In this document: piece after piece, positions 16,289 through 25,198 of the stretch
Position numbering within the stretch: position 1 is the first letter of the stretch
Layout of the letters: each line of letters begins with the position of its first letter
Source of the DNA: Verrucomicrobiaceae bacterium
GTDB lineage: Bacteria; Verrucomicrobiota; Verrucomicrobiia; Verrucomicrobiales; Verrucomicrobiaceae
NCBI GenBank assembly: GCA_947458455.1
Contig: CANGYJ010000002.1
Coordinates: 496,001-560,000, forward strand
Length of the DNA: 64,000 nucleotides
Reading direction: 5' to 3'
Program-made: the position numbers and the translations under genes
The notes under the pieces: generated by a model
What the model was told of the DNA's origin: nothing
The model's database searches: none
Seen by the model: the letters and a program-made list of their open reading frames with translations, nothing else

Positions 16289-18729
16289 GGCTTCGCGGCG
16301 GCGGTTTCGAGTTCTTGCAGCATCCTCGCGAGCACTTCGGCAGGATCGTCTTTTCCGACGGCGTGGGAGATGCGGTCCGCCCACAGCGGAAAGGCGAGCG
16401 GCGTGAGGCGGGGGCATTCACGCAGGATGAGCTGGCGGTTTTGCAGGCGGCGCAGGGTATCGGCGAGGCGGTGGAAGTCCATCTGGCGCTCCAACACCTC
16501 GCTTTGCGATTGGGCGAGGAGTAGATTGCCAGGGTCGTATTGGGAGAAGACATCCCACAGCAGGCCGCTGCTGGTTTGCAGGCTCTTCAAAGTGGGTGGT
16601 GAGCCGGGCGTGCCGCTGAGGATGAGGCCAGCCACTCTCGCGATCTCGCGAAAATGATGCCGGCCCAGCTCTGCCGCGTTCACAGAGGCTAGCACGTCGG
16701 CCAGGAGGTCATCCGGGGAGAGCAGTTCACGCCAGCGGGCCTCATCGCATTCAAAGGGTGTATTGCTAAAAAGCTCCACGCCGTAGTCATTCGGCGTGAC
16801 GCGGAGGGAGAGCGGCCTCTCGCGGCCCAGACGATAGCCGATGAGCGTGCCAAGGGCACCATTGACGAGCCTTCCAGCAAAGGGATAAACATACGCGTGA
16901 TGCCCATCACGAGTGACGGTGGTTTCGATGAGCAGCTCATCGGGATTCGGCACGATGGACCACTTCGTCTGGATGGCGAGGATGGGGGCTACTTTACGCA
17001 TCTCCGGCGTGTCATCACGCTCGCCCGCACGGTAGCGGCGTAGCTTTTCCGCCACGGCGGCGCTCAGTTCGGAGGACAGCGGGCTTTTCCCGCCCTGCCA
17101 GCTCGGAATCTCGCCCCGCGCCTGCTTTTTCGTGGGGACCTGCACCGTCGCCACGAGTGCATGCACGCGGACGAGTTCCCACATGCGGCCCCCAAACACA
17201 AAGCACTTCCCCGGCCGAATGCCCGCAATGAACCACTCCTCCACACTGCCGAGGCGGCGGCTATTCTTCAACCGCAGGGAGACCGAGGCGGAGGCCACGA
17301 TGGTGCCGATGCTGAGGCGATGGATGCGAGCCATCTTGGGATCGGTGAGACGGAGCAGACCGTTTTCATCGAGGTGGAGCTTTTGATATTGCGGGTAGGC
17401 CTTCAAGACGCCGCCGGTGGTCACAAAGGTGAGCGTCCACTGCCATTCCTCGTCGGTGAGCTGCGAGAAGGCATGCGTGCCACGCACCTCGGCGAGCATT
17501 TCCTCCGCCCGAAAGCCGCCGCCGAGGCCGATGGTGATGAGATGCTGCGCGAGGAGATCGAGCGGCTTCAAAACAGGCCGTCGCTGCTCAATGCGCCGCG
17601 CCAGCATGGCCTCACGGGCGGCGGAGAATTCGATGATCTCCAGTGCATTCGTGGGCACGCCGAGCACGCGGCTGGTCTCGCCGGGACGATGGCCGCTGCG
17701 GCCCGCACGCTGCAAAAGCCGCGCAATCCCCTTCGGGCTGCCCACCTGAATGACCTGTTCCACGGGGGAGAAATCCACGCCGAGATCGAGCGAGGAGGTG
17801 CAGACGACGCACTTCACCGTACCCTCCCGCAGCCGCTGCTCCACGATCTCCCGCTCCTCACGATCAATGCTGCTGTGATGCATGGCGAGCTGCCCGCTCC
17901 AGTCCGGCCGCGCCTCGAGCAGCTCTTGAAACCAGATTTCCGTCTGCGCCCGCGTGTTGGTGAAGAGGAGCGTCGTCGTGACGGCCTGGATGCGCTCCAC
18001 CACGGTCTTCACCAGCTTGATGCCGAGGTGACCGCTCCATGGAAAGGTCTCCACCTCCTGCGGCATCAGCGTCTCCACATCAATGCGCTTGCGATCCTGA
18101 CCATGAATGAGCACGCCGTCTGGCGCAGCACGGCCGAGCAGCACGCGTTGTGCCTCATCGAGATTCCCAATCGTGGCCGAAAGGCCCCACACGCGGAGTT
18201 GGGGGTTCAGTGACCGCAAGCGAGCAAGGCAGAGCTCCGTCTGCACGCCGCGCTTCGATCCCAGCAGCTCATGCCATTCATCCACGATGACGGCACGGAG
18301 ACCGCTGAGGTTGGCTTTTTGCGCTTCATCGGTCAAAAGCAGCGAAAGACTCTCTGGCGTGGTGACCAGCGCAAACGGCGGCTTGGTCTTCTGCCTTGCC
18401 CGCACACTGCTCGAGGTATCTCCGGTGCGTGCCTCCACCTTTTGCGTGCCATCGACGACCTCCTGCAAGCTGCGCACGGTATCCGCCGCCAATGCCCGCA
18501 GCGGCGTGATCCAGAGCACTCGCAGGCCGCTCTCCTCTCCGTGCGCCATCACCGGCCCTAACCAAGCGGCCAGCGTCTTGCCCAAGCCCGTCGGTGCATG
18601 GATCAAACCGCTCTTTCCTGCCGCGTAGGCCTGCCAGACCTCTTTTTGAAACGGCAGCGGCTTCCATCCACGCTGCTCAAACCAGTGCCGCAGCACCGGG
18701 GTGAGTTTGACAGGACGCTGGGCGGGCAT
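16285..18729 (-). CDS. Ligase-associated DEXH box helicase (Lhr family)
   Basis: 814 residues, the usual length for the bacterial ligase-associated Lhr helicase. Motifs in order: Q-motif region WKPLPFQKEVWQAY, Walker A APTGLGKT, DEWHELLGSKRG (DExH), GLSATIG (SAT), then in the second RecA domain SSLDLGVDFSPVEQVIQVGSP and QRAGRSGHR (motif VI), followed by the Lhr-specific winged-helix/beta-barrel region and DUF4145-like core. It unwinds DNA or RNA:DNA duplexes with 3'-5' polarity in characterised relatives. It is directly coupled to pdeM. The start at 18729 is in frame with MPAQRPVKLTPVLRHWFEQRGW, the normal N-terminus. Confidence 0.9.
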   Translation of the reverse strand: MPAQRPVKLTPVLRHWFEQRGWKPLPFQKEVWQAYAAGKSGLIHAPTGLGKTLAAWLGPVMAHGEESGLRVLWITPLRALAADTVRSLQEVVDGTQKVEARTGDTSSSVRARQKTKPPFALVTTPESLSLLLTDEAQKANLSGLRAVIVDEWHELLGSKRGVQTELCLARLRSLNPQLRVWGLSATIGNLDEAQRVLLGRAAPDGVLIHGQDRKRIDVETLMPQEVETFPWSGHLGIKLVKTVVERIQAVTTTLLFTNTRAQTEIWFQELLEARPDWSGQLAMHHSSIDREEREIVEQRLREGTVKCVVCTSSLDLGVDFSPVEQVIQVGSPKGIARLLQRAGRSGHRPGETSRVLGVPTNALEIIEFSAAREAMLARRIEQRRPVLKPLDLLAQHLITIGLGGGFRAEEMLAEVRGTHAFSQLTDEEWQWTLTFVTTGGVLKAYPQYQKLHLDENGLLRLTDPKMARIHRLSIGTIVASASVSLRLKNSRRLGSVEEWFIAGIRPGKCFVFGGRMWELVRVHALVATVQVPTKKQARGEIPSWQGGKSPLSSELSAAVAEKLRRYRAGERDDTPEMRKVAPILAIQTKWSIVPNPDELLIETTVTRDGHHAYVYPFAGRLVNGALGTLIGYRLGRERPLSLRVTPNDYGVELFSNTPFECDEARWRELLSPDDLLADVLASVNAAELGRHHFREIARVAGLILSGTPGSPPTLKSLQTSSGLLWDVFSQYDPGNLLLAQSQSEVLERQMDFHRLADTLRRLQNRQLILRECPRLTPLAFPLWADRISHAVGKDDPAEVLARMLQELETAAAKP

Positions 18730-18765
18730 GGGCTGCGTTTTTCAGTCCACCATGCACGACAGAGG

Positions 18766-19923
18766 TCAGCGGAAGAACTTTTTGGCCTTCTCGAAGAAGG
18801 ACTCCTCCATGGGCGAGGTGGTCTCGCCGAGGGATTTGGCATAGTCTTCGAGCTTTGTCCGCTGTTCGGCGCTGAGCTTCGTGGGGACGGCGATCTGGAC
18901 GTGGACGTAGAGATCGCCGTGGTGATCGGAGCCGAGGGTTTTCATGCCTTTGCCGCGAAGGCGGAAGGTGGTGCCGTTTTGGGTGCCCGCGGGCACTTTG
19001 ACGGTGGCCTTCGCTCCCATGGTGGGGACGATGATTTCGCCACCGAGGGCGGCGGAGGTGAAGGAGAGCGGCATCTGGCAGTGAAGGTCATCGCCTTCAC
19101 GCTCGAAAATCTCATGCTGCTTCACCTGGATGACGACATAAAGATCGCCCGAGGGGCCGTTCTTGAGGCCGGCATTGCCATTGCCGCTGGAGCGAAGGCG
19201 GGAGCCGTCCTCAATGCCAGCAGGGATGTTGATGCGGACGCGGGCGGATTCTTTGCCCATGCCGGTGCCACGGCAGTCGCGGCAGGGATCGGTGACGGTC
19301 TCGCCTGCGCCGTGGCAATCCGGGCAGGCCTGCTGGACCTGGAAGATGCCGCGTGACATGATGACCTGGCCGACGCCGCCGCAGGTGCGGCAGGATTTTT
19401 TACCGGAGCCGCTGCTGGAGCCGGAACCCCGGCAGGTTTTGCAACCGACCTGACGTTCGTAATCGATCTCTCGTTGAGCGCCATGAGCGGCTTCTTCGAG
19501 GGAAATTTCGAGGCCGTAGCGGAGATCGGCTCCGCGTTGAGGCCCATCGGCACGACGGGAGCGGCCACCGCCGCCGCCACCAAAGAAGGTTTCAAAAATG
19601 CCGCCGCCACCACCGCCGCCGCCGAAGACTTCGTTGAAGATGTCGAAGGGATTGTGGAAGCCGCCACCACCACCTGCGGGGCCGCCCATGCCACCGGCGA
19701 AGGCAGCGTGACCGTAGCGGTCGTAGGCGGCGCGTTTGTCGGCATCGTTGAGGATGTCGTAGGCTTCGCTGACCTCTTTGAATTTGTCTTCAGCGGTCTT
19801 ATCACCCGGATTTTTGTCCGGGTGAAACTTCACGGCGAGTTTGCGGTAGGCTTTTTTGAGGTCGTCCGGCGTGGCGTCACGCGAGACGCCGAGGACTTCG
19901 TAGTAGTCGCGTTTGTCGGCCAT
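18766..19923 (-). CDS. dnaJ: Chaperone protein DnaJ
   Basis: 385 residues with the complete type I layout: J domain with HPD at residues 34-36, a glycine-rich linker with long glycine runs (about 75-125), the zinc domain with four CxxCxGxG-type repeats ([32 protein letters not shown]), and the C-terminal substrate-binding domains. It stimulates DnaK ATPase and delivers unfolded proteins. It lies 36 bp downstream of grpE on the same strand, so the two are likely co-transcribed; dnaK is not in the window. No CIRCE-like operator is visible. Confidence 0.96.
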   Translation of the reverse strand: MADKRDYYEVLGVSRDATPDDLKKAYRKLAVKFHPDKNPGDKTAEDKFKEVSEAYDILNDADKRAAYDRYGHAAFAGGMGGPAGGGGGFHNPFDIFNEVFGGGGGGGGIFETFFGGGGGGRSRRADGPQRGADLRYGLEISLEEAAHGAQREIDYERQVGCKTCRGSGSSSGSGKKSCRTCGGVGQVIMSRGIFQVQQACPDCHGAGETVTDPCRDCRGTGMGKESARVRINIPAGIEDGSRLRSSGNGNAGLKNGPSGDLYVVIQVKQHEIFEREGDDLHCQMPLSFTSAALGGEIIVPTMGAKATVKVPAGTQNGTTFRLRGKGMKTLGSDHHGDLYVHVQIAVPTKLSAEQRTKLEDYAKSLGETTSPMEESFFEKAKKFFR

Positions 19924-19929
19924 GATGGG

Positions 19930-19961
19930 GATTGGAAATTAGAGATTGGAGATTTGAAATC
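19930..19961. repeat. Short GATTGGAAATT-type word repeat between grpE and dnaJ
   Basis: The grpE-dnaJ spacer consists almost wholly of reiterated GATT-GGAAATTAGAGATT-GGAGATTTG words with a weak inverted arrangement (GATTGGAAATT against GATTTGAAATC). Its AT-rich composition contrasts with both genes, and it touches the grpE stop codon. Confidence 0.5.
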
Positions 19962-20544
19962 ACGCCACAGGACCGGCGACGATGACGCTGGTGGGGCGGA
20001 GGAGGCGGTCTTTGAGCCTGAAGCCACGGCGGGTGACGCGAAGGATGGTGCCTTCAGCGTGCTCAGCGGTTGCCTCGGTGGAGACGGCGTCGTGGAGATT
20101 CGGATCAAAGGCTTTGCCGAGGGACTCGACCTCAGTGACGCCCATGTCACGGAGGAAATCGGCGATCTGGCGCTGGACCATGCTCATGCCCATGAAGATC
20201 ATGGACTTCTCGGATTCGGCGCGGGCGGCTTCGAGGCCCATTTCGAAATTGTCCATGATGGGCAGGAGGGCACGGAGAAGATCGGTATTGGCGTAAGCGC
20301 GGGTTTCCTGGGCCTCGCGGGCGCTGCGCTTGCGGAAGTTGTCGAGCTCGGCCTGGGAGCGGTAGGCGAGATCTTTCCATTTATCGACCTCAGCGGTGAG
20401 GAGGGCGATGGGGTCCTGCGGAGCCTCGGGGGCGGTTTCGGGAGACATTTCGGTGGCAGGAGAGGCTTCAGCAGGGTTTGGGTCGGCTGGAGCGTGGAAT
20501 TCAGAAGGGGGCTGGGTCGCGGAATCGGGACTCTGCTCGGTCAT
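19960..20544 (-). CDS. grpE: Nucleotide exchange factor GrpE
   Basis: 194 residues. A disordered acidic N-terminus rich in Pro/Glu/Ala (about 1-45) is followed by the coiled-coil with KWKDLAYRSQAELDNFRKRSAREAQE in two overlapping signature blocks and the C-terminal beta domain with GVTEVESLGKAFDPNLHDAV, the strongly conserved G-x-x-F-D-P-x-x-H-x-A-V motif. GrpE releases ADP from DnaK. The C-terminus GFRLKDRLLRPTSVIVA is canonical. It is upstream of dnaJ on the same strand, an order seen in many bacteria. The region upstream (20545-20577) is short and includes a G-run. Confidence 0.95.
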   Translation of the reverse strand: MTEQSPDSATQPPSEFHAPADPNPAEASPATEMSPETAPEAPQDPIALLTAEVDKWKDLAYRSQAELDNFRKRSAREAQETRAYANTDLLRALLPIMDNFEMGLEAARAESEKSMIFMGMSMVQRQIADFLRDMGVTEVESLGKAFDPNLHDAVSTEATAEHAEGTILRVTRRGFRLKDRLLRPTSVIVAGPVA

Positions 20545-20577
20545 GGCGGCTTTTTTTGGGGGGGGTGGGGGGCGCGA

Positions 20578-22002
20578 CTATGTCGTCTTCTGCAGGGCAA
20601 TCAAGGTGATGTCATCGTGGGAACGTTTACCGCCGGTGAAAGTGGTGACTTCTTCGAGGATGCCAGCGATGATGGTGCGGGGAGCGGCACTGGCGAGGCG
20701 GGCGAGACGGGCGAGGGCGTTTTGGACGCGTTCATCGCCAAATTCCTCGCCCTGAGCATTTTCGGCCTCGTTGACGCCATCGGTGTAAAGGAGGAGGAAA
20801 TCGCCGCGCTGCATATCGAAGGCGGTGTCCTTGGTGACGCGCTCGAAAACAGAGCCGGTATCAATGCCGACGCCGAGGCCGGGCGGGTGGATGGCCTCGA
20901 TTTTGCCGGTGGCGGCCCGCCAAAGGAGAGCGGCATTGTGCCCGGCACGAGCGAGGGTGACGGAGCTGGTGCCGGGACGCAGCGTGAGGTAGGTCATGGT
21001 GATGAACATGTCCTCCTTGATGTCTGGGGCGATGGCGCGGTTCACGACGCCGAGGGCGGCGCTAGGGCTAGCACCTCCCGGAGCAGCGGAACGAAGCAGC
21101 GAGCGGCACATGACGGTGATGAGAGCGGCTGGCATGCCTTTGCCGGAGACATCGGCAATGACGGCTCCAAAACGGCCATCCGGCAGCGGCATGAAGTCGA
21201 AGTAATCGCCACTGAGGCGGCGAGCGGGGATGTTTTTGCCCGCGATGGAGAAGCCTTCGAGCTGGGGATCGCGATCGGGGAGAAGGATTTTTTGGATTTC
21301 GCCGGCGGTATCGATCTCTCGCTGATCGGCCCGGGCACGAGCGGCCTCCTGCTGGGCAAGGGCATTGGCGAGGGCGACAGCGGACTGCTCGGCAATGGAG
21401 GAGAAGACCTCGAAGTCGTTCGCGTTGAAGCGGCGAGCTTCTTTCGACACGGTGAGGACGAGCAGCCCGAGGCGGCGTGAGCCAAAGCTGAGCGGGCCGA
21501 CGAGAGCGGTGGTGCCATCACTGGAATCGAGATCGGCGACGAGTTCGCTTTTCTGCGCGGAGAAAATGCGGCCGAGGGTGCCCTCCACGGGAGAAATATC
21601 CGCCCGGCGGAAGAAACTGAGCACGGCACCGGGATTCTCCATGGCCTGCAGATTCACATGCTCCGGCACGGTGTGAAGATGGGCACAAAACTCACTGAAA
21701 TGACGCGGAACGAGGCGCTTGGTGGGAACATCAAAGGTGTAAATGGCCCCACCGGTACTTTGGGTGACACGCATGGCACCCTCGACGATGAGGCGGTGCA
21801 TGTTGAGCTGCTGATCCTCCCGCCAGATGGCCTCCCCCAGCTCGTGGAGAAAGCCGAAAAGACGGCGCTCCTCGGCGACGATGGCCTCCTCCTCGGCACG
21901 GAGATCCGTAAGCTGGCGCTTTTGACTACGCGAGAGGCGGCCGAGGTAAAAAACCGCCGCCGCCATGAGCAGCACGAGAAAGATGAGAAGGAAGGTGGTC
22001 AT
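20578..22002 (-). CDS. Membrane-anchored GAF-SpoIIE type serine phosphatase (RsbU-like)
   Basis: 474 residues from the ATG at 22002; the frame continues upstream only into non-conserved sequence. A single N-terminal transmembrane helix (TFLLIFLVLLMAAAVFYLG) is followed by a short coiled linker, a GAF domain (about 60-215) and a PP2C-type SpoIIE domain (about 235-474). The metal-binding motifs SGDYFDF, IADVSGKGMPAAL, YTDGVNEAEN and SHDDITLIAL are complete. Such enzymes dephosphorylate STAS anti-sigma antagonists in partner-switching systems. The STAS gene lies 40 bp upstream on the same strand, which makes it the probable substrate. No HPK-like anti-sigma kinase gene is nearby. Confidence 0.9.
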   Translation of the reverse strand: MTTFLLIFLVLLMAAAVFYLGRLSRSQKRQLTDLRAEEEAIVAEERRLFGFLHELGEAIWREDQQLNMHRLIVEGAMRVTQSTGGAIYTFDVPTKRLVPRHFSEFCAHLHTVPEHVNLQAMENPGAVLSFFRRADISPVEGTLGRIFSAQKSELVADLDSSDGTTALVGPLSFGSRRLGLLVLTVSKEARRFNANDFEVFSSIAEQSAVALANALAQQEAARARADQREIDTAGEIQKILLPDRDPQLEGFSIAGKNIPARRLSGDYFDFMPLPDGRFGAVIADVSGKGMPAALITVMCRSLLRSAAPGGASPSAALGVVNRAIAPDIKEDMFITMTYLTLRPGTSSVTLARAGHNAALLWRAATGKIEAIHPPGLGVGIDTGSVFERVTKDTAFDMQRGDFLLLYTDGVNEAENAQGEEFGDERVQNALARLARLASAAPRTIIAGILEEVTTFTGGKRSHDDITLIALQKTT

Positions 22003-22042
22003 GGGGCGTGCGGCGCGGCCCGGCACCTCCGGGCAGGCGCCA

Positions 22043-22606
22043 TCAAGCAGGCACGGGAGCGGAATCTGCGGTTTGTGCCTGGAGCTCCTTTTCAAGGAAC
22101 TCGATGACATCGTGGAAGCGGACTTCATTCTCCGCGTTGATGCCGGAAAGGGTCTTGTGAGCATCGAGGATGTGCATCGTCTGCACTTCCTTTTGGCAGG
22201 GCTGGGCGTCCGCGCATTGCTGAAGGGCGGCGCAGGCAAGTTCACGCTCGGCAGCCCACATTTTGCCGTCGATGTCGAGGCTGAGGATGTTATCGAGGCC
22301 CAGGCTGGTGAGGAGCTGCACGTTGCGCTGGTTGGCGTTCACCACGCTGAGGCCTTCATCTTCGAGCGTTGCCGACGTGGCGGTCTTCACACTGAGGGCA
22401 GCCCCTGTTAGCATGCCGAGAAAGGTGGAATCCATCATAGGGCAGCGGTCGAGATCGACGACGAGCCTGCGTACACCGCGTGCCAGGATGCCCTGAAAGG
22501 CTGTCTTGGCCTGCAGGCTGTTTTGGAAGGTGCCTTTGCCTTCCACGCGCATCCAAAACACACGGCCAATCATGCCGACGAGGATGCGAGAAGCGGGGGT
22601 ATTCAT
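22043..22606 (-). CDS. STAS domain protein (anti-sigma factor antagonist)
   Basis: 187 residues from the ATG at 22606 (MNTPASRILVGMIGRVFWM). The STAS fold is visible in residues 5-110: an RVEGKGTFQNS strand/loop, RRLVVDLDRCPMMDSTFLGM with the conserved D-S-T where the phosphorylatable serine lies, and VVNANQRNVQLLTSLGLD. A C-terminal extension of about 75 residues carries several cysteines (ELACAALQQC, QPCQKEV) and is helical. It is probably switched by phosphorylation and reset by the phosphatase encoded just downstream. The target anti-sigma factor is not in the window. Confidence 0.87.
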   Translation of the reverse strand: MNTPASRILVGMIGRVFWMRVEGKGTFQNSLQAKTAFQGILARGVRRLVVDLDRCPMMDSTFLGMLTGAALSVKTATSATLEDEGLSVVNANQRNVQLLTSLGLDNILSLDIDGKMWAAERELACAALQQCADAQPCQKEVQTMHILDAHKTLSGINAENEVRFHDVIEFLEKELQAQTADSAPVPA

Positions 22607-22640
22607 GTATGCGATGTCGGAGTTCCGGGCGTGAGCAGGA

Positions 22641-23135
22641 TTAATTCCAGAGGTAGGATTGCTGGCTGACGAGCTCCTCTTTGTCACGCAGTAGGGTGAC
22701 CTTCCACATCGTAATGCGGCCGTTGTTGCGATACTCGGGACCATTAACCTCGAAACGAGAGAGGTTGGAGCGATCGATGTCGTCCACGACTTGTTCCTGC
22801 GAAAAGTCCCTGAGGCCGGTCTTTGCCAAGCGGTATTGAAAGCGCACCGTGACGGGGCTGGTGCGGTCATCGACCTTCCAAGAGAAAGCATAGTAGTGGC
22901 CGAAGCGGTCATTGATCTCCTGAGCGGTGATGGCGCCGTAGAAGATGTGCTCGCGCTCAAAGCTCAGGGTGCGCTGCTGGGCCTGGCCGAGGTCACCGGG
23001 CTGAAGGTGGAAGTATTTCACCTTGGTGATCTTGCCGCCAGGGCCGGTCACCGAAGAGGAACAGGCACCGAGCGTCAACGCCGCTAGAACAGCTAAGGTG
23101 AGTCGAAAAAAAGCGGGGAAAGACGCCGGAGTCAT
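22641..23135 (-). CDS. Small lipoprotein, unknown function
   Basis: 164 residues with a clear lipoprotein signal: basic start, hydrophobic LTLAVLAALTLGAC and a lipobox L-G-A-C followed by SSSVTGPGG. The mature part contains beta-type segments (KVKYFHLQPGD, EHIFYGAITAQEINDRFGHYYAFSWKVDD, PVTVRFQYRLA) and reads as a compact globular domain. I do not recognise a family. It precedes the STAS-phosphatase pair with 34 bp between, so it may belong to the same transcript and be linked to envelope signalling; this is inference from position only. Confidence 0.75.
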   Translation of the reverse strand: MTPASFPAFFRLTLAVLAALTLGACSSSVTGPGGKITKVKYFHLQPGDLGQAQQRTLSFEREHIFYGAITAQEINDRFGHYYAFSWKVDDRTSPVTVRFQYRLAKTGLRDFSQEQVVDDIDRSNLSRFEVNGPEYRNNGRITMWKVTLLRDKEELVSQQSYLWN

Positions 23136-23216
23136 GAGGCCGCATATATTGAAGCGATGCGCTCACTGTCAACGCCGCCTTCACATGAGCTTCAAAGCCA
23201 TTTTGCGAAGGAAAAC

Positions 23217-24104
23217 TCAGTGCAAGCGCACCGGCTGCGGCCTCTGATACACGATGGCATCCATCGCCGCCTCCAAATCGAGGCCTCCAAGCACCGGTTC
23301 GAGGTCTGGATGACGGGCCGCTTCCTCCACCTGCTTGAGCTGCATCAGCCCCGCGAAATCCTGCCGCTCGATCAGCTTTCGCACATTCGGATCGGTGCCG
23401 AGCTCCACGATGCGCGGATGGTTCAGCGCCACGGCTGTCTTCGGATTCTGCGCCGCGAGCCGTTCCCACATCGTGCCTTCCGGCCACAAAATGAGCAGGC
23501 GAGAAAGGTTCGCGGTGGCTTTCAGGTCATAAGGATCAAATTTTTGCGCCACGGCACCGAGAAAGCTGTTGTCCAGCTTCTGGCTGAGACTCGTCCAGAT
23601 GGAGCGGGCTTGCGTTTGCACGTCCACGCCCTTTTTCGCCACCTCCGCGGCGCTTTCCATGCCATCGATGCTACCGAGCAACCGCAGCGCCATCGTGGCC
23701 ACCCACATCAGGAAGCCGGAGGGCAAAGCGCTCAGCAGCACGCCCTTCCAGCCATTGAGACCACCGAGCAGATTGATAAAGCCAAAGGCCGTCATCAAGT
23801 ACACACCGGCTTTGCACAGCAAGTAGGTGAGAAGACCCGCCGCAGCCGAAAGGAAAAGCAGCCGGTCCGTGCTCATGCCCGTGGCGGAGGCACCGAAGAT
23901 CTCCATCCGATGCCGGAAGACATACCAGCTCACGCCCACGGATGCCGCCAACGTAAACATCCCCACGAGCTGACGCACCACGCCGCGTGAAAAGGCCAGC
24001 CCGGCGGCGAAGGCAATGAAGCCCACACCACCGGCGGTGACCCAAAGGCTGGGAGGCACCTTTTGGAGAGTCTCGATGACTTCGCTGGGATTGGGAAGAG
24101 GCAC
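23217..24104 (-). CDS. CvpA-like inner membrane protein
   Basis: 295 residues starting at a GTG (24104). Hydrophobic segments near residues 18-38, 46-62, 80-105 and 115-140 (for example VTAGGVGFIAFAAGLAF, LSAAAGLLTYLLCKAGVYL, GVLLSALPSGFLMWVATMAL) give about four helices; one contains a GGLNGWKGVLL turn of the kind found in CvpA/colicin V production family proteins. The C-terminal 150 residues are soluble, helical and end with VYQRPQPVRLH. The usual role of the family is poorly defined (envelope or cytokinesis). Assignment to CvpA is tentative. It is followed by the small lipoprotein gene at 81 bp. Confidence 0.6.
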   Translation of the reverse strand: MPLPNPSEVIETLQKVPPSLWVTAGGVGFIAFAAGLAFSRGVVRQLVGMFTLAASVGVSWYVFRHRMEIFGASATGMSTDRLLFLSAAAGLLTYLLCKAGVYLMTAFGFINLLGGLNGWKGVLLSALPSGFLMWVATMALRLLGSIDGMESAAEVAKKGVDVQTQARSIWTSLSQKLDNSFLGAVAQKFDPYDLKATANLSRLLILWPEGTMWERLAAQNPKTAVALNHPRIVELGTDPNVRKLIERQDFAGLMQLKQVEEAARHPDLEPVLGGLDLEAAMDAIVYQRPQPVRLH

Positions 24105-24246
24105 GACGAGCTTAACTTAACACATATTAAGCATCTTTGCCAAGCCAGACCTTTCGCCACGAGACATGAACAGAACAAGAACCCGGGCCGCACGAGGCGG
24201 TCACGGGGCGTTGAAAAGGTCTCAAATAGATGGGCGAAGACGCGGC

Positions 24247-24537
24247 TTACGCCACCTTCTTGTGATACTGCTGCTGATAGACGCTGTCGTTAAGCTTCAG
24301 CTTCGAGCGGGCGGCATCCACAGCGGTGGGAGCGCCTTCGCAGTGGAAATTGATGAAGGTGCCGGCTTCGACGTGGCGCGGGTTGAAGGGGAACTTGCGT
24401 TTTCCGAGGTTGTCGATCTGCGTGATCTTCAGGCCAGCGGCTTCGAGATCTTTGCTGACAGTGCTGACGAGCTGCTCGACAGACTCTTCTTTGCCTTTCG
24501 TATCGAGGACGATGAGGGCTTCATATTGGCGTTTCAT
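24247..24537 (-). CDS. rpsF: 30S ribosomal protein S6
   Basis: 96 residues, the usual length. The start MKRQYEALIVLDTKGKEE, the middle LGKRKFPFNPRHVEAGTFI (the strand with the basic K/R pair) and the absence of the long acidic tail fit bacterial S6. It is the last gene of the prs-rplY-pth-rpsF run, 21 bp behind pth. The usual downstream partners ssb, rpsR and rplI are not present; 142 bp without features follow. Confidence 0.95.
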   Translation of the reverse strand: MKRQYEALIVLDTKGKEESVEQLVSTVSKDLEAAGLKITQIDNLGKRKFPFNPRHVEAGTFINFHCEGAPTAVDAARSKLKLNDSVYQQQYHKKVA

Positions 24538-24558
24538 GTTCTTGGGTGTGGTTTGGGG

Positions 24559-25179
24559 TTAAATCGCGTGTTGCTGCTGATTGAAAACGTTCATCGCCTG
24601 CTCGAGGCCTCGTTGCAAGGTCATCGACACGGCGTCAGCCGCACGCTGGATGATGTCCTGGAGCGCGGGCTGCTCATCGGGGCGGAATTTACCGAGCACA
24701 TGGCCCACCATGCGTTCGCCAGTGGGGCGGCCCTCTTGCGGGGCGATGCCCACTTTGAGGCGGGGGAAATCCTGCGTGCCCAGATGGCTGATGAGCGAGC
24801 GGAGACCATTGTGGCCTGCGGCGCTGCCATTGCTGCGAAAGCGCAGGCGGCCAAGCGAGAGATCCACATCGTCATAAACGATGAGTGTGCGTGCGGCCGG
24901 AGCTTTGAAAAAATGTCCCACCGCCTGCACGGAGCGGCCGCTGTCATTCATGAAGGTCAGCGGCTTCAAAAGGTGCCCACCATCGAATTTCGCGAGCAAG
25001 CCACTCCAACGCTTTTCCTCACGGAAAGTGGTTTTGAGGCGTTTGGCGAGTTCGTCCAGCACCATAAATCCGACGTTGTGACGTGTGTCGCGGTAGGTTT
25101 CTCCGGGGTTGCCGAGTCCGACGATGAGCAGGGGCGGGAGGTTTAGGCCACGGCCCGTGCTATCGACAGTCTCGGCCAC
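24559..25179 (-). CDS. pth: Peptidyl-tRNA hydrolase
   Basis: 206 residues from a GTG at 25179. It has the signature IVGLGNPGETYRDTRHNVGF with the catalytic His, KPLTFMNDSG with the substrate Asn, IVYDDVDLSLG with the catalytic Asp, and GSAAGHNGLRS. It releases tRNA from peptidyl-tRNA that has dropped off ribosomes. It sits 19 bp behind rplY and 21 bp before rpsF on the same strand, an order common in bacteria. The first 15 residues before LPPLLIVGLGN are not conserved, so the start could be a little further in. Confidence 0.96.
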   Translation of the reverse strand: MAETVDSTGRGLNLPPLLIVGLGNPGETYRDTRHNVGFMVLDELAKRLKTTFREEKRWSGLLAKFDGGHLLKPLTFMNDSGRSVQAVGHFFKAPAARTLIVYDDVDLSLGRLRFRSNGSAAGHNGLRSLISHLGTQDFPRLKVGIAPQEGRPTGERMVGHVLGKFRPDEQPALQDIIQRAADAVSMTLQRGLEQAMNVFNQQQHAI

Positions 25180-25198
25180 ATCTCAGGGAGGTGCGGGT

